In this document: positions 23,129 to 32,141 of the stretch, one piece after another
How the letters are laid out: each line of letters opens with the position of its first letter
Position numbering within the stretch: position 1 is the stretch's first letter
NCBI GenBank assembly: GCA_002707365.1
Contig: PAMQ01000003.1
Location: 155,729 to 188,205 of the forward strand
DNA: 32,477 nucleotides
Direction of reading: 5' to 3'
Source of the DNA: Trueperaceae bacterium
Lineage (GTDB): Bacteria > Deinococcota > Deinococci > Deinococcales > Trueperaceae
Notes under the pieces: generated by a model
What the model was told of the DNA's origin: nothing
Databases searched by the model: none
Seen by the model: only the letters and a program-made list of their open reading frames with translations
Translations under genes and position numbers: made by a program

Positions 23129-24781
23129 ATGCAAACCAAGTATATCTTCATTACTGGGGGAGTTGTTTCCTCGCTTGGCAAAGGGATCACAACTTCTAGT
23201 CTCGGCGCTTTACTCCGATCCCGGGGTTATCGTGTTACAGCTCTCAAAATTGACCCTTATATCAATGTGGACGCTGGTACCATGCGACCGTATGAGCATG
23301 GAGAGGTCTTTGTAACTGATGATGGGGCAGAAACCGATCTTGATATTGGAACCTACGAACGATTTCTCGATGTCGACCTAGCTCGCCAGAATAATGTTAC
23401 CACCGGCCAGGTGTATTTAAGCGTTATTGAAAAAGAACGAGAGGGACAATATCTTTCGCAGACAGTACAAGTAATTCCTCACGTTACCGACGAGATAAAG
23501 GAACGAATTACTGCTATGGCTAGTCACGAAAATCCAGAGATTGTTCTTGTTGAGGTCGGTGGTACTGTCGGAGATATAGAGTCCCTTCCTTTTCTGGAGG
23601 CCATAAGGCAACTTAGATTTGAGATTGGGCAAGAAAACTCCCTGTACATACATGTGACTCTAATGCCTTTCCTTGGGACAAGCGAAGAATACAAGACAAA
23701 ACCGACCCAGCACTCAGTAGCAACTTTACGAGGTGTGGGCATTCAACCGGATGGGTTAGTCCTTAGATCGAAAACTCCAGTACCTGAGGAATCTCGCAAA
23801 AAGATCGCGTTGTTTGCAAATGTCGAAGTACCAGGAGTATTCAATGCCTATGATGCTGATTTCGTTTATGCAGTACCTGAAATGCTTGAACAACAAGGCA
23901 TAGGTCGCTTTGTAGAAAGTCGCCTCCGCCTCGATCCGGTGACGCCAGAATTACGGGGATGGCGGGAAGCCGTTCAGGTTCTTCGTAACCCTTTTTCTAC
24001 AGTAAATATAGGAGTTGTCGGGAAGTATGTGGCCATGCCAGATGCTTATCTCAGTTTAATGGAAGCTTTAAAGCATGCTGGGATTGTTAATGACTCGGAA
24101 GTTGAAATACATTGGTTAGATGCCGAAAACTTAGTCGAAGAGCCATTAGATTTCCTAAAGTCTTTTCACGGTATTTTGGTACCAGGCGGCTTCGGTGTAC
24201 GCGGCATTGAAGGTAAAGTGCGAGCCTCCCAATTTGCGCGGGAGCATGGGGTCCCGTTTCTAGGAATTTGCCTTGGAATGCAAGTTGCGGTCATCGAATA
24301 TGCCCGGAATGTATCAGGACTTACCGGGGCTAACTCTACTGAGTTTGACCCTTATACTCCCTTCCCAGTAATTGGACTCATGCCCGAACAATTAGAGATA
24401 CAGGGTTTGGGTGGCACTATGCGCCTCGGTAGTTGGCCAATGCAAATCTTAAAGGAAACATTGCTGGAAGCCCTCTACCACTCGGAAGGTGAGCATGTTG
24501 TTTACGAACGCCACAGACATCGCTACGAAGTAAACCCAGAATACGTAGCTAGCCTTAAAAATGCTGGTTTAGTAATTTCAGGTATCACGCCGGGAATGAA
24601 AGGACGAGGCGAAGGCCTTGTAGAGGCTATCGAATTACCTGACCACCCATTTTTTGTTGGCCTACAGTCCCATCCCGAGTTCAAATCAAGGTTAATGAAC
24701 CCCAGTCCACCTTTCCAAGGTTTCATCAAAGCTGCCTGCGTGCGAGCTCAAGTTTCTACTGATCTCGAGACCCCAGTGTGA
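23129..24781 (+). CDS. pyrG: CTP synthase
   Basis: Aminates UTP to CTP using glutamine and ATP. About 550 residues. The N-terminal synthetase domain opens with KYIFITGGVVSSLGKGITTSSLGALL and has KIDPYINVDAGTMRPYEHGEVFVTDDGAETDLDIGTYERF. The C-terminal class I glutaminase domain carries the nucleophile Cys381 in FLGICLGMQVAV and the His-Glu pair in GLQSHPEFKSR. I prefer the ATG at 23129, with GGGTGG about 6 nt upstream; a GTG three codons earlier lies inside that site. The end overlaps a possible small ORF by 4 nt. Confidence 0.95.
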   Translation: MQTKYIFITGGVVSSLGKGITTSSLGALLRSRGYRVTALKIDPYINVDAGTMRPYEHGEVFVTDDGAETDLDIGTYERFLDVDLARQNNVTTGQVYLSVIEKEREGQYLSQTVQVIPHVTDEIKERITAMASHENPEIVLVEVGGTVGDIESLPFLEAIRQLRFEIGQENSLYIHVTLMPFLGTSEEYKTKPTQHSVATLRGVGIQPDGLVLRSKTPVPEESRKKIALFANVEVPGVFNAYDADFVYAVPEMLEQQGIGRFVESRLRLDPVTPELRGWREAVQVLRNPFSTVNIGVVGKYVAMPDAYLSLMEALKHAGIVNDSEVEIHWLDAENLVEEPLDFLKSFHGILVPGGFGVRGIEGKVRASQFAREHGVPFLGICLGMQVAVIEYARNVSGLTGANSTEFDPYTPFPVIGLMPEQLEIQGLGGTMRLGSWPMQILKETLLEALYHSEGEHVVYERHRHRYEVNPEYVASLKNAGLVISGITPGMKGRGEGLVEAIELPDHPFFVGLQSHPEFKSRLMNPSPPFQGFIKAACVRAQVSTDLETPV

Positions 24782-24969
24782 AACAACCTCAGCTGGTAAC
24801 GCTGAGTACTACTAGCAAAAAGAGCTCCTTTTGGCGTAAATCAAGATTTACCTCGCTGTTAGCAAAACAGTGTTGCCGCTGGATCATACTTACGACATGT
24901 ATAGGACAAATTTTCTTTTTCAAACTGAATATCTCACAAAGCTTTCTTTGGCAAGAAACTAGGTCTTGA
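24778..24969 (+). CDS. Doubtful 63-residue ORF between pyrG and the DUF5693 gene
   Basis: A GTG overlaps the pyrG TGA by four bases and the frame runs almost to the next gene. The product is basic, with one hydrophobic stretch (WIILTTCIGQIFFFKL), and matches nothing I know. No independent ribosome-binding site is present, and a 6-bp hairpin occupies its first codons. It may equally be non-coding spacer that happens to stay open. Confidence 0.2.
   Translation: MKQPQLVTLSTTSKKSSFWRKSRFTSLLAKQCCRWIILTTCIGQIFFFKLNISQSFLWQETRS
24788..24806 (+). other. Hairpin just after pyrG
   Basis: CTCAGC-tggtaac-GCTGAG, a perfect 6-bp stem with a 7-nt loop starting 7 nt past the pyrG stop. No T run follows, so it is at best an incomplete terminator or a 3'-end stabilising structure. 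Confidence 0.4.
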
Positions 24970-24974
24970 AGTAA

Positions 24975-26801
24975 ATGTTGAAACGTCTACTCTGGGGCAT
25001 CACTGTGCTAAGTCTTATACCGGCCATGTTTCTTGTTATCCGCAGAGGTCAATCTGAGCACCGGCAATTAATGGTGTCTATTGTCATGGATGAACAAGCC
25101 CTAGCAGAACAAGCTAATCTGCTTGGGACAACTAGCTTCAACCTAGCCCTTCGTTATCAAAAGTTAGGTCTGAACGGAATAGCTCTTTACGAGGATACTG
25201 TCGAGTCTTTAGTCTTAAAAGGCCGTGTGGGCATTATGCTTGGTCATGAGGTCAAATTACTAGATGTAGGAAACAATACCCTCTCAACTGAGATATCACC
25301 GAACAGTACCCTCTTAACTGAGATAGAACCCGGCTCCCTGAGCAATTTACTTCTCCAGAATTACCCAAAGCCCCTCGAACTACAGATTGACCAAAGAACT
25401 TGGTACGTGTACCCAGGAAACGACATGATGTCACGCCCTGCTGGGTATAATCTCTCTGAAATTAACCGCTGGTCTGAAGCTAACTTCGACATAGCCTATA
25501 GGCCCCGAAACTTCCCAAATTTAACCGTGGAACAATCAGGGTTTCCCGAAAAGGCCAAGTACCTAATCTATGTCACCGGAGTAGTGGGTCACCCCAATCA
25601 CCTAGAAAAGACTGTGCTTGCGTCACAAAATTACCTGACAGCAATTATCGAGGGAACTGAACAGCCCGGCATGAATACTATTTTTTCTAAAGTTCCTATT
25701 GTGCGGCTCCTAAGCTTTAATCAGGAATATCTTAATCGGCGGCTTCTTCCAGACCAGGTTGTTGCCAAATATCTTCTAGCGGCAAACGAACGTGGAGTAA
25801 AACTCCTTTATTTGCGCCCTTATACAGAGGGACACTTTGGCGACATGGTGGAGAATACTGAAAGCCTTATCGGTAACCTCCGTCAGTCGGTGGAAAATGA
25901 CGGCTTTCAGGTTGGGACCTTATCAGCCAATGTCATTAAATATAATCCTGTTGAGTGGTTGCGAACCCTTGCTGGCATAGGAGTACTTGCTAGCCTGGTC
26001 CTTCTTGCACTTCTCTACCCTGGAATTTGGGGCCCAACTATCTCCTTAACTGTTCTCGGTGCAGGCATTGCGATTGGCGGCCTTGATTGGGGTGCTCTTG
26101 CCCTAATAGCCGCCCTTACATTCCCTGTACTAGGTTACACGTATATACGAGACCACTTAACAAGTGTAGGTCTAGCTACCCTAGTTAGCCTTTCTGGCGT
26201 TGTACTCATGGTGGCCGTTGGTAGTGACCATGATGCGATGTTAGCGGTTAAACCTTTTGCCGGTGTTGGTGCGACGCTCATCGTGCCACCATTACTATTT
26301 ATTTTCCACTATGCCCTTCGTTTTAAACCAGCAGCTGGCTGGGTAAAGACTATCTGGACCTATCAACCACGTGTTGGGGACTTAATCGTCTTTACTTTGG
26401 CAATTATTGCTCTGATGGTTGTGTACCTGCGTCGTGGAAACTTCCCCTTGATCGGGGTTAGTAACTTTGAAGTATCGGTACGGGATTCGTTATCCGGCCT
26501 ATTTGTTCGACCTCGCTTTAAAGAAATAATAGGGCATCCTCTTGCGGTGCTCGGACTCACCAACAAAGGATGGTCTATTGGGGTGCGTGGTGGCCTTATG
26601 ACTGGTGGCGTAATTGCCCAAGCTAGCATCCTTAATAGCTTTAGTCATTACCACACTCCACTCTTAATCTCGCTCCAAAGATCAATCTTAGCTTTAGTCT
26701 TAGGAATAGCTCTAGGGTTAGCCCTAACTCCGATCATCAAACTCCTCGCGCGCCTCATAAGCTTCTGGCTCCGAGATGCAGAGCCTGAAGCGCAGTGTTG
26801 A
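24975..26801 (+). CDS. DUF5693-family membrane protein, function unknown
   Basis: A 608-residue envelope protein that I assign to DUF5693, a family commonly found beside csaB in Deinococcus-Thermus and some Firmicutes. One N-terminal membrane helix (about 4-22) precedes an extracytoplasmic domain of about 310 residues. That domain has LALRYQKLGLNGIALYEDTVESLVLKGRV and a later RLLPDQVVAKYLLAANERGVKLLYLRPYTEG, with a TIM-barrel-like pattern. From about 333 on there are eight or so membrane helices and a short cytoplasmic end. Residues about 100-119 are a tandem 10-residue duplication. No clear Shine-Dalgarno. It is followed by csaB after 14 nt, so a role in export or modification of pyruvylated wall polysaccharide is plausible but unproven. 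Confidence 0.7.
   Translation: MLKRLLWGITVLSLIPAMFLVIRRGQSEHRQLMVSIVMDEQALAEQANLLGTTSFNLALRYQKLGLNGIALYEDTVESLVLKGRVGIMLGHEVKLLDVGNNTLSTEISPNSTLLTEIEPGSLSNLLLQNYPKPLELQIDQRTWYVYPGNDMMSRPAGYNLSEINRWSEANFDIAYRPRNFPNLTVEQSGFPEKAKYLIYVTGVVGHPNHLEKTVLASQNYLTAIIEGTEQPGMNTIFSKVPIVRLLSFNQEYLNRRLLPDQVVAKYLLAANERGVKLLYLRPYTEGHFGDMVENTESLIGNLRQSVENDGFQVGTLSANVIKYNPVEWLRTLAGIGVLASLVLLALLYPGIWGPTISLTVLGAGIAIGGLDWGALALIAALTFPVLGYTYIRDHLTSVGLATLVSLSGVVLMVAVGSDHDAMLAVKPFAGVGATLIVPPLLFIFHYALRFKPAAGWVKTIWTYQPRVGDLIVFTLAIIALMVVYLRRGNFPLIGVSNFEVSVRDSLSGLFVRPRFKEIIGHPLAVLGLTNKGWSIGVRGGLMTGGVIAQASILNSFSHYHTPLLISLQRSILALVLGIALGLALTPIIKLLARLISFWLRDAEPEAQC
25272..25331 (+). repeat. 30-bp in-frame tandem duplication in the DUF5693 gene
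   Basis: Two adjacent 30-nt units (25272-25301 and 25302-25331) share the central block ACCCTCT-nAACTGAGATA and differ at about five bases. They encode NNTLSTEISP and NSTLLTEIEP. The copy keeps the frame and lies in a surface-type loop of the extracytoplasmic domain. Confidence 0.85.
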
Positions 26802-26815
26802 CTACAAGCTAGCTT

Positions 26816-27856
26816 ATGAAACTACTGTTAAGCGGTTATTACGGATTCGGAAACATAGGTGACGAAGCCATTCTTGCGGGTATACTTACCAGTCTCAAGG
26901 GTCGCCATGAGATTACTGTTTTATCTAACGACCCACGGTCTACATCCTATCTGCACAAGGTAAAAGCTGTCCACAGATACTTAGGAGCACTAAAGGCCTT
27001 ATTCGAATGTGACGTACTTATCTCTGGCGGAGGGGGGCTCCTACAGGATGCGACAAGCCGGAGAAGCTTGATCTATTATTTGGGCCTCATAAGATGGGCA
27101 CGCAAGCTTGGCAAGCGGACCATTATCTTCGGACAGTCCCTTGGGCCGCTGAGCAACCAAGGCCTTAAGGCAATACAGAGAGAACTCCGGGGCATACCAA
27201 CGGCTGTCCGAGACATTCAATCTCGTAAACTGCTAGCAGACTTAGGTATTCACGCTGAATTGACCGCTGATTCTGCATTGCTCCTTTTTAATCCTCTCCT
27301 TAAAAATATTGCAAGACCGAGCTCTCAGATAAGCCCAATCCTTCTAGTCCCTCGAGGGGGTCATTCAGATCTTACAGAAGTTCTAGCAGCCGTCGGGTCA
27401 AAGCTAGCTGCTGATGGCATTCCACTCGCTACATTAGCTCTCCACTCGAAACAAGATACCCCGGAAGTAGTCCTTCTACGCGAGCAAGTGCCCAACCTTG
27501 CACTTTGGTCAGCTAACAATCATTGGGAAGCTTTAAACAAGATTTCTTCAGCTGGTTTCATCATCTCGACACGTCTTCACGGTCTGATTTTAGCGGCGGT
27601 TGCTAATCGGGGATTTGCTGGACTAGTATATGACCCAAAAGTTGCTGGGTTTCTTAGTGAAGCTGGCGCCCCGGCCTTTCACCGTCCTATCGATTTAGAC
27701 AGCCTTTTATTACTTGCCCACAATCGCCCCAAACCCCTACCTGAAAACCTATCTACCTTGACTCAAAGGGCCCATGCTGGAATCCGATGGCTCGAGAAGA
27801 TGATCTCTGCTCCCTCAACTACAAGAGGCGATAAAGGCCCGAGCATAGTTCCATGA
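26816..27856 (+). CDS. csaB: Polysaccharide pyruvyl transferase
   Basis: Adds pyruvate ketals to the cell-wall polysaccharide to which SLH-domain S-layer proteins bind; Thermus uses CsaB in this way. The 346-residue protein starts LLLSGYYGFGNIGDEAILAGILTSL, the family's opening motif. It continues with CDVLISGGGGLLQDATSRRSLIYYLGLIRWAR (about 65-96), TIIFGQSLGPL, AVRDIQSRKLL, ELTADSALLLF, and STRLHGLILAAVANRGFAGLVYDPKVAGFL (about 251-280) with the Arg-Leu-His of the active site. The ATG lies 14 nt after the DUF5693 stop and the gene ends in an ATGA overlap with the TPR gene, so the three form one unit. Confidence 0.9.
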   Translation: MKLLLSGYYGFGNIGDEAILAGILTSLKGRHEITVLSNDPRSTSYLHKVKAVHRYLGALKALFECDVLISGGGGLLQDATSRRSLIYYLGLIRWARKLGKRTIIFGQSLGPLSNQGLKAIQRELRGIPTAVRDIQSRKLLADLGIHAELTADSALLLFNPLLKNIARPSSQISPILLVPRGGHSDLTEVLAAVGSKLAADGIPLATLALHSKQDTPEVVLLREQVPNLALWSANNHWEALNKISSAGFIISTRLHGLILAAVANRGFAGLVYDPKVAGFLSEAGAPAFHRPIDLDSLLLLAHNRPKPLPENLSTLTQRAHAGIRWLEKMISAPSTTRGDKGPSIVP

Positions 27857-28623
27857 AACGATTAGCAGCTCTTCTGACACTTTTATTTTCGCTACTCTTC
27901 GTAAATGCGGTAGGGACACAAGAACCTTTTGAGAAAATGTACGAACTGCTTAACCGGGGTTACTATAATTCTGCGATACAGATCAATGGCCCAGCACTAA
28001 TACGTACCTTTCCTAATCACTCCGAAGCTCACTATCTATTTGCTTACGCTCTGTACTTTGCGAACCATCCATTAGAATCGCGGGAGGAACTCAACCTTGC
28101 GACTCAGCTTAAACCCGATAGCGATCCTCGTTTCTACCATTTAGACGGTCTTATCGCTGCTACAGAAGGTAACGAAGAGGTAGCTCTCACAATGCTCCGG
28201 GCCGCTTTCGACGGTGCTAAAACTTATAAATATGCGATGGACTGGGGAAGAATAGCTTGGGAATCAGGTTCGTATGAAGAGGCTCTTGAAGCCTACGAAA
28301 ACGCGGCTCAAACTCAATCAGGTCATAAAGAGCCCTGGCCTAAGCTCAACAGAGGTAGGATACTTTCCTATCTAGGCCGCCATGTTGAAGCTATTCAAGC
28401 CTTCCATGACTCCATAAAATTATTAGAAAAAAACGATCTGGGTAACCAGCGTTCCCTACTAGCCTATGTCGAAGCATACTTTCGACTTGGCCTGACCCAC
28501 GAAATACTCGGTAACATTAGTGAAGCTAATGCCTACTACCAGTCCGCACATTCCGGTGACCCTATGTACGAACCTGCACTCGAAGCTATAAATCGTCTGA
28601 ACTCCAAATCAACACAGCCTTGA
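27853..28623 (+). CDS. Exported TPR protein in the csaB cluster
   Basis: A 256-residue protein with a signal peptide (KRLAALLTLLFSLLFVNAVG, cut near 20-23) and tetratricopeptide-like helices over most of the rest. The clearest are EAHYLFAYALYFANHPLESREELNLATQLKPDS, AMDWGRIAWESGSYEEALEAYENAAQTQ, KLNRGRILSYLGRHVEAIQAFHDSIKLL and RLGLTHEILGNISEANAYYQSAHSGDP. TPRs hold protein complexes together, so it may be a scaffold at the outer face of the cytoplasmic membrane or in the periplasm. Its ATG overlaps the csaB TGA by 4 nt, which argues for coupled translation and a shared process. Convergent with the NUDIX gene. Confidence 0.78.
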   Translation: MKRLAALLTLLFSLLFVNAVGTQEPFEKMYELLNRGYYNSAIQINGPALIRTFPNHSEAHYLFAYALYFANHPLESREELNLATQLKPDSDPRFYHLDGLIAATEGNEEVALTMLRAAFDGAKTYKYAMDWGRIAWESGSYEEALEAYENAAQTQSGHKEPWPKLNRGRILSYLGRHVEAIQAFHDSIKLLEKNDLGNQRSLLAYVEAYFRLGLTHEILGNISEANAYYQSAHSGDPMYEPALEAINRLNSKSTQP

Positions 28624-28653
28624 TCAAATCCTTAATTGGTAATTTTGCGTGAA

Positions 28654-29229
28654 TCATTCAGTTCGATTCAAAAAATCGAAAGCTAATCGTGACCACCCCT
28701 CAAGCCGCTCTTGCTGCTTTCTTACCGTGTTCCATTCCACAAGCTGCCCAGCTAACTTTTCAGTCTCACGAACTCGTACATCTTCGAAAGTATGGACTCG
28801 ATAGAGCAACCCGGTGTGAACTAAACTAACTGAACCTTCGCTACTGTGAATAAGGCCCAACACCTTACTACAATAAGCGCCAATATATAGTTCTTCTTGT
28901 AGCTCACGAATCAGCCCTCCTTCAAATAGATCCCTGGCGTTCGGGTGATTGGAGGGATTGATATGACCTCCCAAACCGATTGATAGTCTGTCGTGTAAGC
29001 GCGTCTCCGTGCCCGCACGGAGACGCTCCACCAATAGGATCCTGTCCTGTCTTGTCACGACTGCGTAAGGGATTATTTGTCGCCAGTATGGGTCTTCCTC
29101 AACCTCGTCACGAATACGGAACTCGCCAACTTCAAGAAGTCGATTGTATTCAGTCTCATCGAGCGGTATAACTGCCTCTCGCGGTTTGGCAAGTTCGGTG
29201 GCGGCAACACAATAGACTAATTCTGACAT
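28654..29229 (-). CDS. NUDIX-type hydrolase with a divergent Nudix box
   Basis: A 191-residue protein. The middle reads IPYAVVTRQDRILLVERLRAGTETRLHDRLSIGLGGHINPSN, then the ARDLFEGGLIRELQEELYIGA segment. The R-E-L-x-E-E core of the Nudix box, which binds the metal, is intact. The first half (G-x5-E) is not: counting back from the Arg, the positions hold Asn and Asp. A 'GGHINP' with a short insertion before the box marks a recognisable subgroup of NUDIX proteins. NUDIX enzymes cleave nucleoside diphosphates linked to another group; the substrate here is unknown. ATG start with GTAGGTG some 10 nt upstream. It is downstream of the VWA gene, 192 nt away, on the same strand. Confidence 0.8.
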   Translation of the reverse strand: MSELVYCVAATELAKPREAVIPLDETEYNRLLEVGEFRIRDEVEEDPYWRQIIPYAVVTRQDRILLVERLRAGTETRLHDRLSIGLGGHINPSNHPNARDLFEGGLIRELQEELYIGAYCSKVLGLIHSSEGSVSLVHTGLLYRVHTFEDVRVRETEKLAGQLVEWNTVRKQQERLEGWSRLAFDFLNRTE

Positions 29230-29421
29230 ACCAATTCACCTACCAAAACCGTAACCTCCTGCTTAATTGACCCTCTTGGTGTATCCCCACCACAAGAAGC
29301 ACGAATCAATATGGTCATCATGGGTATCCCACAAACAGAATTTCTCGCCAATCTCGCGAGCAGAAACGTGTATTCCTTTATCGTCTCCCCTATACACTGC
29401 CAGCCAAATAGGAACACGGCT

Positions 29422-30669
29422 TCAATTAACCAATTCAGTACGACGAGCCTGAAAATCCTGGAGTACGTAACGACCTACTGTATGTGGTGAAGTGAAATAT
29501 GCCTTACCTTTAGTCATATCGGATACCCGCTGTACAAATGCTATAAGCTCTTGATCCCGGGCAAGCATAAACGTATTAATCTGGATTCCTTGTCGTCGAC
29601 AATTTCCTACTTCACGAAATGTAGAGCCCATGACTAAAGGATCAAGGCCATAGGAGTTCTTATATATTTGCCCATTAGGAAAGGTCATTGCTGATGGCTT
29701 GCCATCAGTTATCATCACAATTTGTTTCATTTCTTTGTCCTGACGTTTTAGTATCCTTTGTGATAATTGAAGTCCAGCAGCAGTATTGGTGTGGTAAGGA
29801 CCCACCTGCGCTTGCGCTAAGTTAATTAGAGGTATCTCCTCAGCAGAGTTGTGGAACAAAACAAAACTAATCTCATCCCCAGGGAATTGTGTACGAATAA
29901 TATGGGCTAGGCCCAAGGCGACCTGTTTAGCTGGAGTAAACCTATCTTCGCCGTACAGTATCATTGAGTGAGAGCAATCAAGCATCACCACAGTTGCGGC
30001 TGAGGTGTTAAATGTCGCCTGATTGACTTCTAAATCACCATAATCCAGGGTTAGCTTGCTATCCTTCAAGCCTCGAGCAGCTGACTTTTTCAATGTCTCA
30101 GAGATATTAATATTCATTGCATCTCCGAACTCATACGGCTTAGATTCAGCAATCGTCTCAATGCCAGTTGCCTGGCGTTTTGTTTCATGTGCACCAACTG
30201 TAGAGCGACCAGCTCCCCCAAGTACATTGCGGTACATGCGATAACCAAGAAAGTCAATGGCCTTACTGGTCAGGCTAATCTTTGTCTGATCATGGCTGGA
30301 TTGGAGTCCTCTACTTCCAGCCTGGTTGGTGACGCTAGAGGCATTACCACTACTTGTCGACATCAAATATCCGGCTTGAATGAGACGTTTCGCCAAATTC
30401 CTCACGTCATCACCAAGGGTAGACTCCATCCAATCTTCAGCTTTTGTCGCTTGCTCGAGAACCTCTTGGGGAACAAGTTCATTGCGAATTAGCGCCTCAG
30501 CAATAGCATTGTATAAATCCTGCATCGTTTGCTGATAATTTGGATCAGGATCCCAAGGGTTTCGGTGGAAACCTGACTCCAACAAACGCCTTTGAATCAT
30601 CTCCATAAGTTCATCGGTGTCGATATCATTTAAGCTAGCCTCAAATTTAGAGTAACGGATTGTTGTCAC
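29422..30669 (-). CDS. VWA-domain protein, partner of the AAA+ ATPase
   Basis: A 415-residue protein with a C-terminal von Willebrand A domain (about 223-410). The metal-ion adhesion site is complete: DCSHS (Asp231, Ser233, Ser235), a Thr in YHTNTAAGL, and Asp322 in MITDGKPSA. The N-terminal 200 residues are mostly polar helices with a Ser/Thr/Gly-rich linker near 104-125. Its shape matches ChlD/BchD- and CoxE-like VWA partners of MoxR or Mg-chelatase-type AAA+ proteins, and the ATPase gene is 32 nt upstream on the same strand. Such pairs remodel or insert metal into client proteins. No cofactor-synthesis gene is next to it, so the client is unknown. It has no signal peptide, so it acts in the cytoplasm. 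Confidence 0.85.
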   Translation of the reverse strand: MTTIRYSKFEASLNDIDTDELMEMIQRRLLESGFHRNPWDPDPNYQQTMQDLYNAIAEALIRNELVPQEVLEQATKAEDWMESTLGDDVRNLAKRLIQAGYLMSTSSGNASSVTNQAGSRGLQSSHDQTKISLTSKAIDFLGYRMYRNVLGGAGRSTVGAHETKRQATGIETIAESKPYEFGDAMNINISETLKKSAARGLKDSKLTLDYGDLEVNQATFNTSAATVVMLDCSHSMILYGEDRFTPAKQVALGLAHIIRTQFPGDEISFVLFHNSAEEIPLINLAQAQVGPYHTNTAAGLQLSQRILKRQDKEMKQIVMITDGKPSAMTFPNGQIYKNSYGLDPLVMGSTFREVGNCRRQGIQINTFMLARDQELIAFVQRVSDMTKGKAYFTSPHTVGRYVLQDFQARRTELVN

Positions 30670-30701
30670 TACTCATCCCTCCAAACCAAATATCGAGACT
30701 C

Positions 30702-32141
30702 TTAATTCCAATTGGTCTGATTCGATTCTCGTTCAGCTTCTGGGCCGAGACTGACGTAGCCTCGTTCCTGACTCCTACCAATTTGTTTACGCGCACATAA
30801 ACCTTCGAGTACAAACTCAGCTACAACAGCTACTTCGTTTATATCAGCACTAGTAGAAACAATTGCCTGCGACACCTCTATCAGTCCAGGAATTTTTTCG
30901 AACAGTTTAGATAAGCCTCCAATCGCACCTGTGGTGGGAACCCTTAACGAGTTGTCATCCTGAAAGTATCCAACAATTTCAGAGGTATCTATATTGTTAA
31001 GCCATCGGGCAAAAACTTGTCCGATGGCTTTCTGGACGATCGCCTTCGCAACGAACTCGCCACCTTTAAGTTCGCCTTCATATTCAAGCTCAATCTTACC
31101 CGTAATAGCTGAAAGAGCTTCGTGCAAATCTGAAGTACGAATCATTGGCTCCATCTCGTTATTTTGAAAAGCTCGCTGCTCAGAATTGGAAATTACGTTT
31201 TCCATAAGACTTATGGCCAACCGCTGAGACACCCCAGAATGCTTATCAACTCGGGAATCATCACGAGCCTGGAAACCAACCTCTTCGATAATCTCAGCAA
31301 TGAACTCTGGCACTCTTACTTCAACACCTCGGTTTAACCAAGCCTCCTGCTTAGTAATTTGCATCCCCTCGTTTAAGGTGTTTGGGTAATGAGTTCTAAT
31401 CTCGCTGCCTACCCGGTCTTTTAAGGGAGTTATGATTTTCCCACGAGCAGTATAGTCTTCAGGATTGGCCGAAAAAACCAACATTAAGTCCAATGGAAGT
31501 CGCATTGGGTAACCCTTGATCTGAACATCTCGCTCTTGCATGATATTGAACAGTGCTACCTGCACTTTTCCAGCGAGATCAGGCAACTCATTCATAGCAA
31601 ATATACTCCGGTTGGCTCTAGGTAAAAGGCCATAGTGAATACTTCGAGGGTCGCCCAAACCAACCCCAAATTTACTCGCCTTTATCGGATCAATATCCCC
31701 AACAACATCAGCAACCGTTACATCAGGAGTGGCTAACTTTTCAATGTAACGAACCTCCCTGGGAAGCCAACTAATAGGCGTAGAATCTTCCTTCTCTTGT
31801 AATATCTTCTTTCCTTCGATACTAGCTGGGAAAAATGGATCATCATTTATCTCACTGCCACTAATCACAGGCAACTCGGGGTGTAAAAGTCCAATAAGTT
31901 GGCGAAGAATACGTGTCTTTCCCTGGCCGCGTAGCCCAAGTAAAATAAAATTATGCCGACTCAGAACAGCGTTAACAATTTGTGGAATTACCGTATCCTC
32001 GTAGCCTATAATCCCTGGTAGAATCGTTTCCCCAGCTTGTAACTTACGAATAAGATTACCGCGCATTTCATCTTTTACACTTTCACCGGCGCGGACTGAC
32101 CACTCAGTCGAGCGGAGTTCCCCTAAAGTCGAAGGTTTCAT
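30702..32141 (-). CDS. MoxR/Mg-chelatase-like AAA+ ATPase
   Basis: A 479-residue AAA+ ATPase of the Mg-chelatase/MoxR group. Walker A is GLRGQGKT (69-76). The Walker B region is SIFAMNELPDL with Asn184-Glu185 where most AAA+ proteins have Asp-Glu. FNIMQERDVQIKGYPMRLPLDLMLVFSANPEDYTARG (198-234) is the helix-2 insert and sensor 1 (Asn226), and ITPLKDRVGSEIRTHYP (237-253) has a likely Arg finger. A helical lid domain and a C-terminal extension to 479 follow. The ATG at 32141 has no visible Shine-Dalgarno. With the VWA gene 32 nt downstream it forms a chelatase-like pair. I recall the same 'NELPDL' form in homologues from other phyla, so the Asn may be a subfamily trait. Confidence 0.87.
   Translation of the reverse strand: MKPSTLGELRSTEWSVRAGESVKDEMRGNLIRKLQAGETILPGIIGYEDTVIPQIVNAVLSRHNFILLGLRGQGKTRILRQLIGLLHPELPVISGSEINDDPFFPASIEGKKILQEKEDSTPISWLPREVRYIEKLATPDVTVADVVGDIDPIKASKFGVGLGDPRSIHYGLLPRANRSIFAMNELPDLAGKVQVALFNIMQERDVQIKGYPMRLPLDLMLVFSANPEDYTARGKIITPLKDRVGSEIRTHYPNTLNEGMQITKQEAWLNRGVEVRVPEFIAEIIEEVGFQARDDSRVDKHSGVSQRLAISLMENVISNSEQRAFQNNEMEPMIRTSDLHEALSAITGKIELEYEGELKGGEFVAKAIVQKAIGQVFARWLNNIDTSEIVGYFQDDNSLRVPTTGAIGGLSKLFEKIPGLIEVSQAIVSTSADINEVAVVAEFVLEGLCARKQIGRSQERGYVSLGPEAERESNQTNWN

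Noticed and set aside
24778-24969. pyrG-overlapping ORF as a firm gene
   Set aside because: Kept only as a low-confidence entry: no ribosome-binding site, a hairpin in its first codons, and no recognisable homology.
29217-29417. 66-residue minus-strand ORF filling the gap between the VWA and NUDIX genes
   Set aside because: GTG start without a ribosome-binding site, no recognisable sequence pattern, and it overlaps the NUDIX start. It fits the gap neatly, so I note it, but nothing supports expression.
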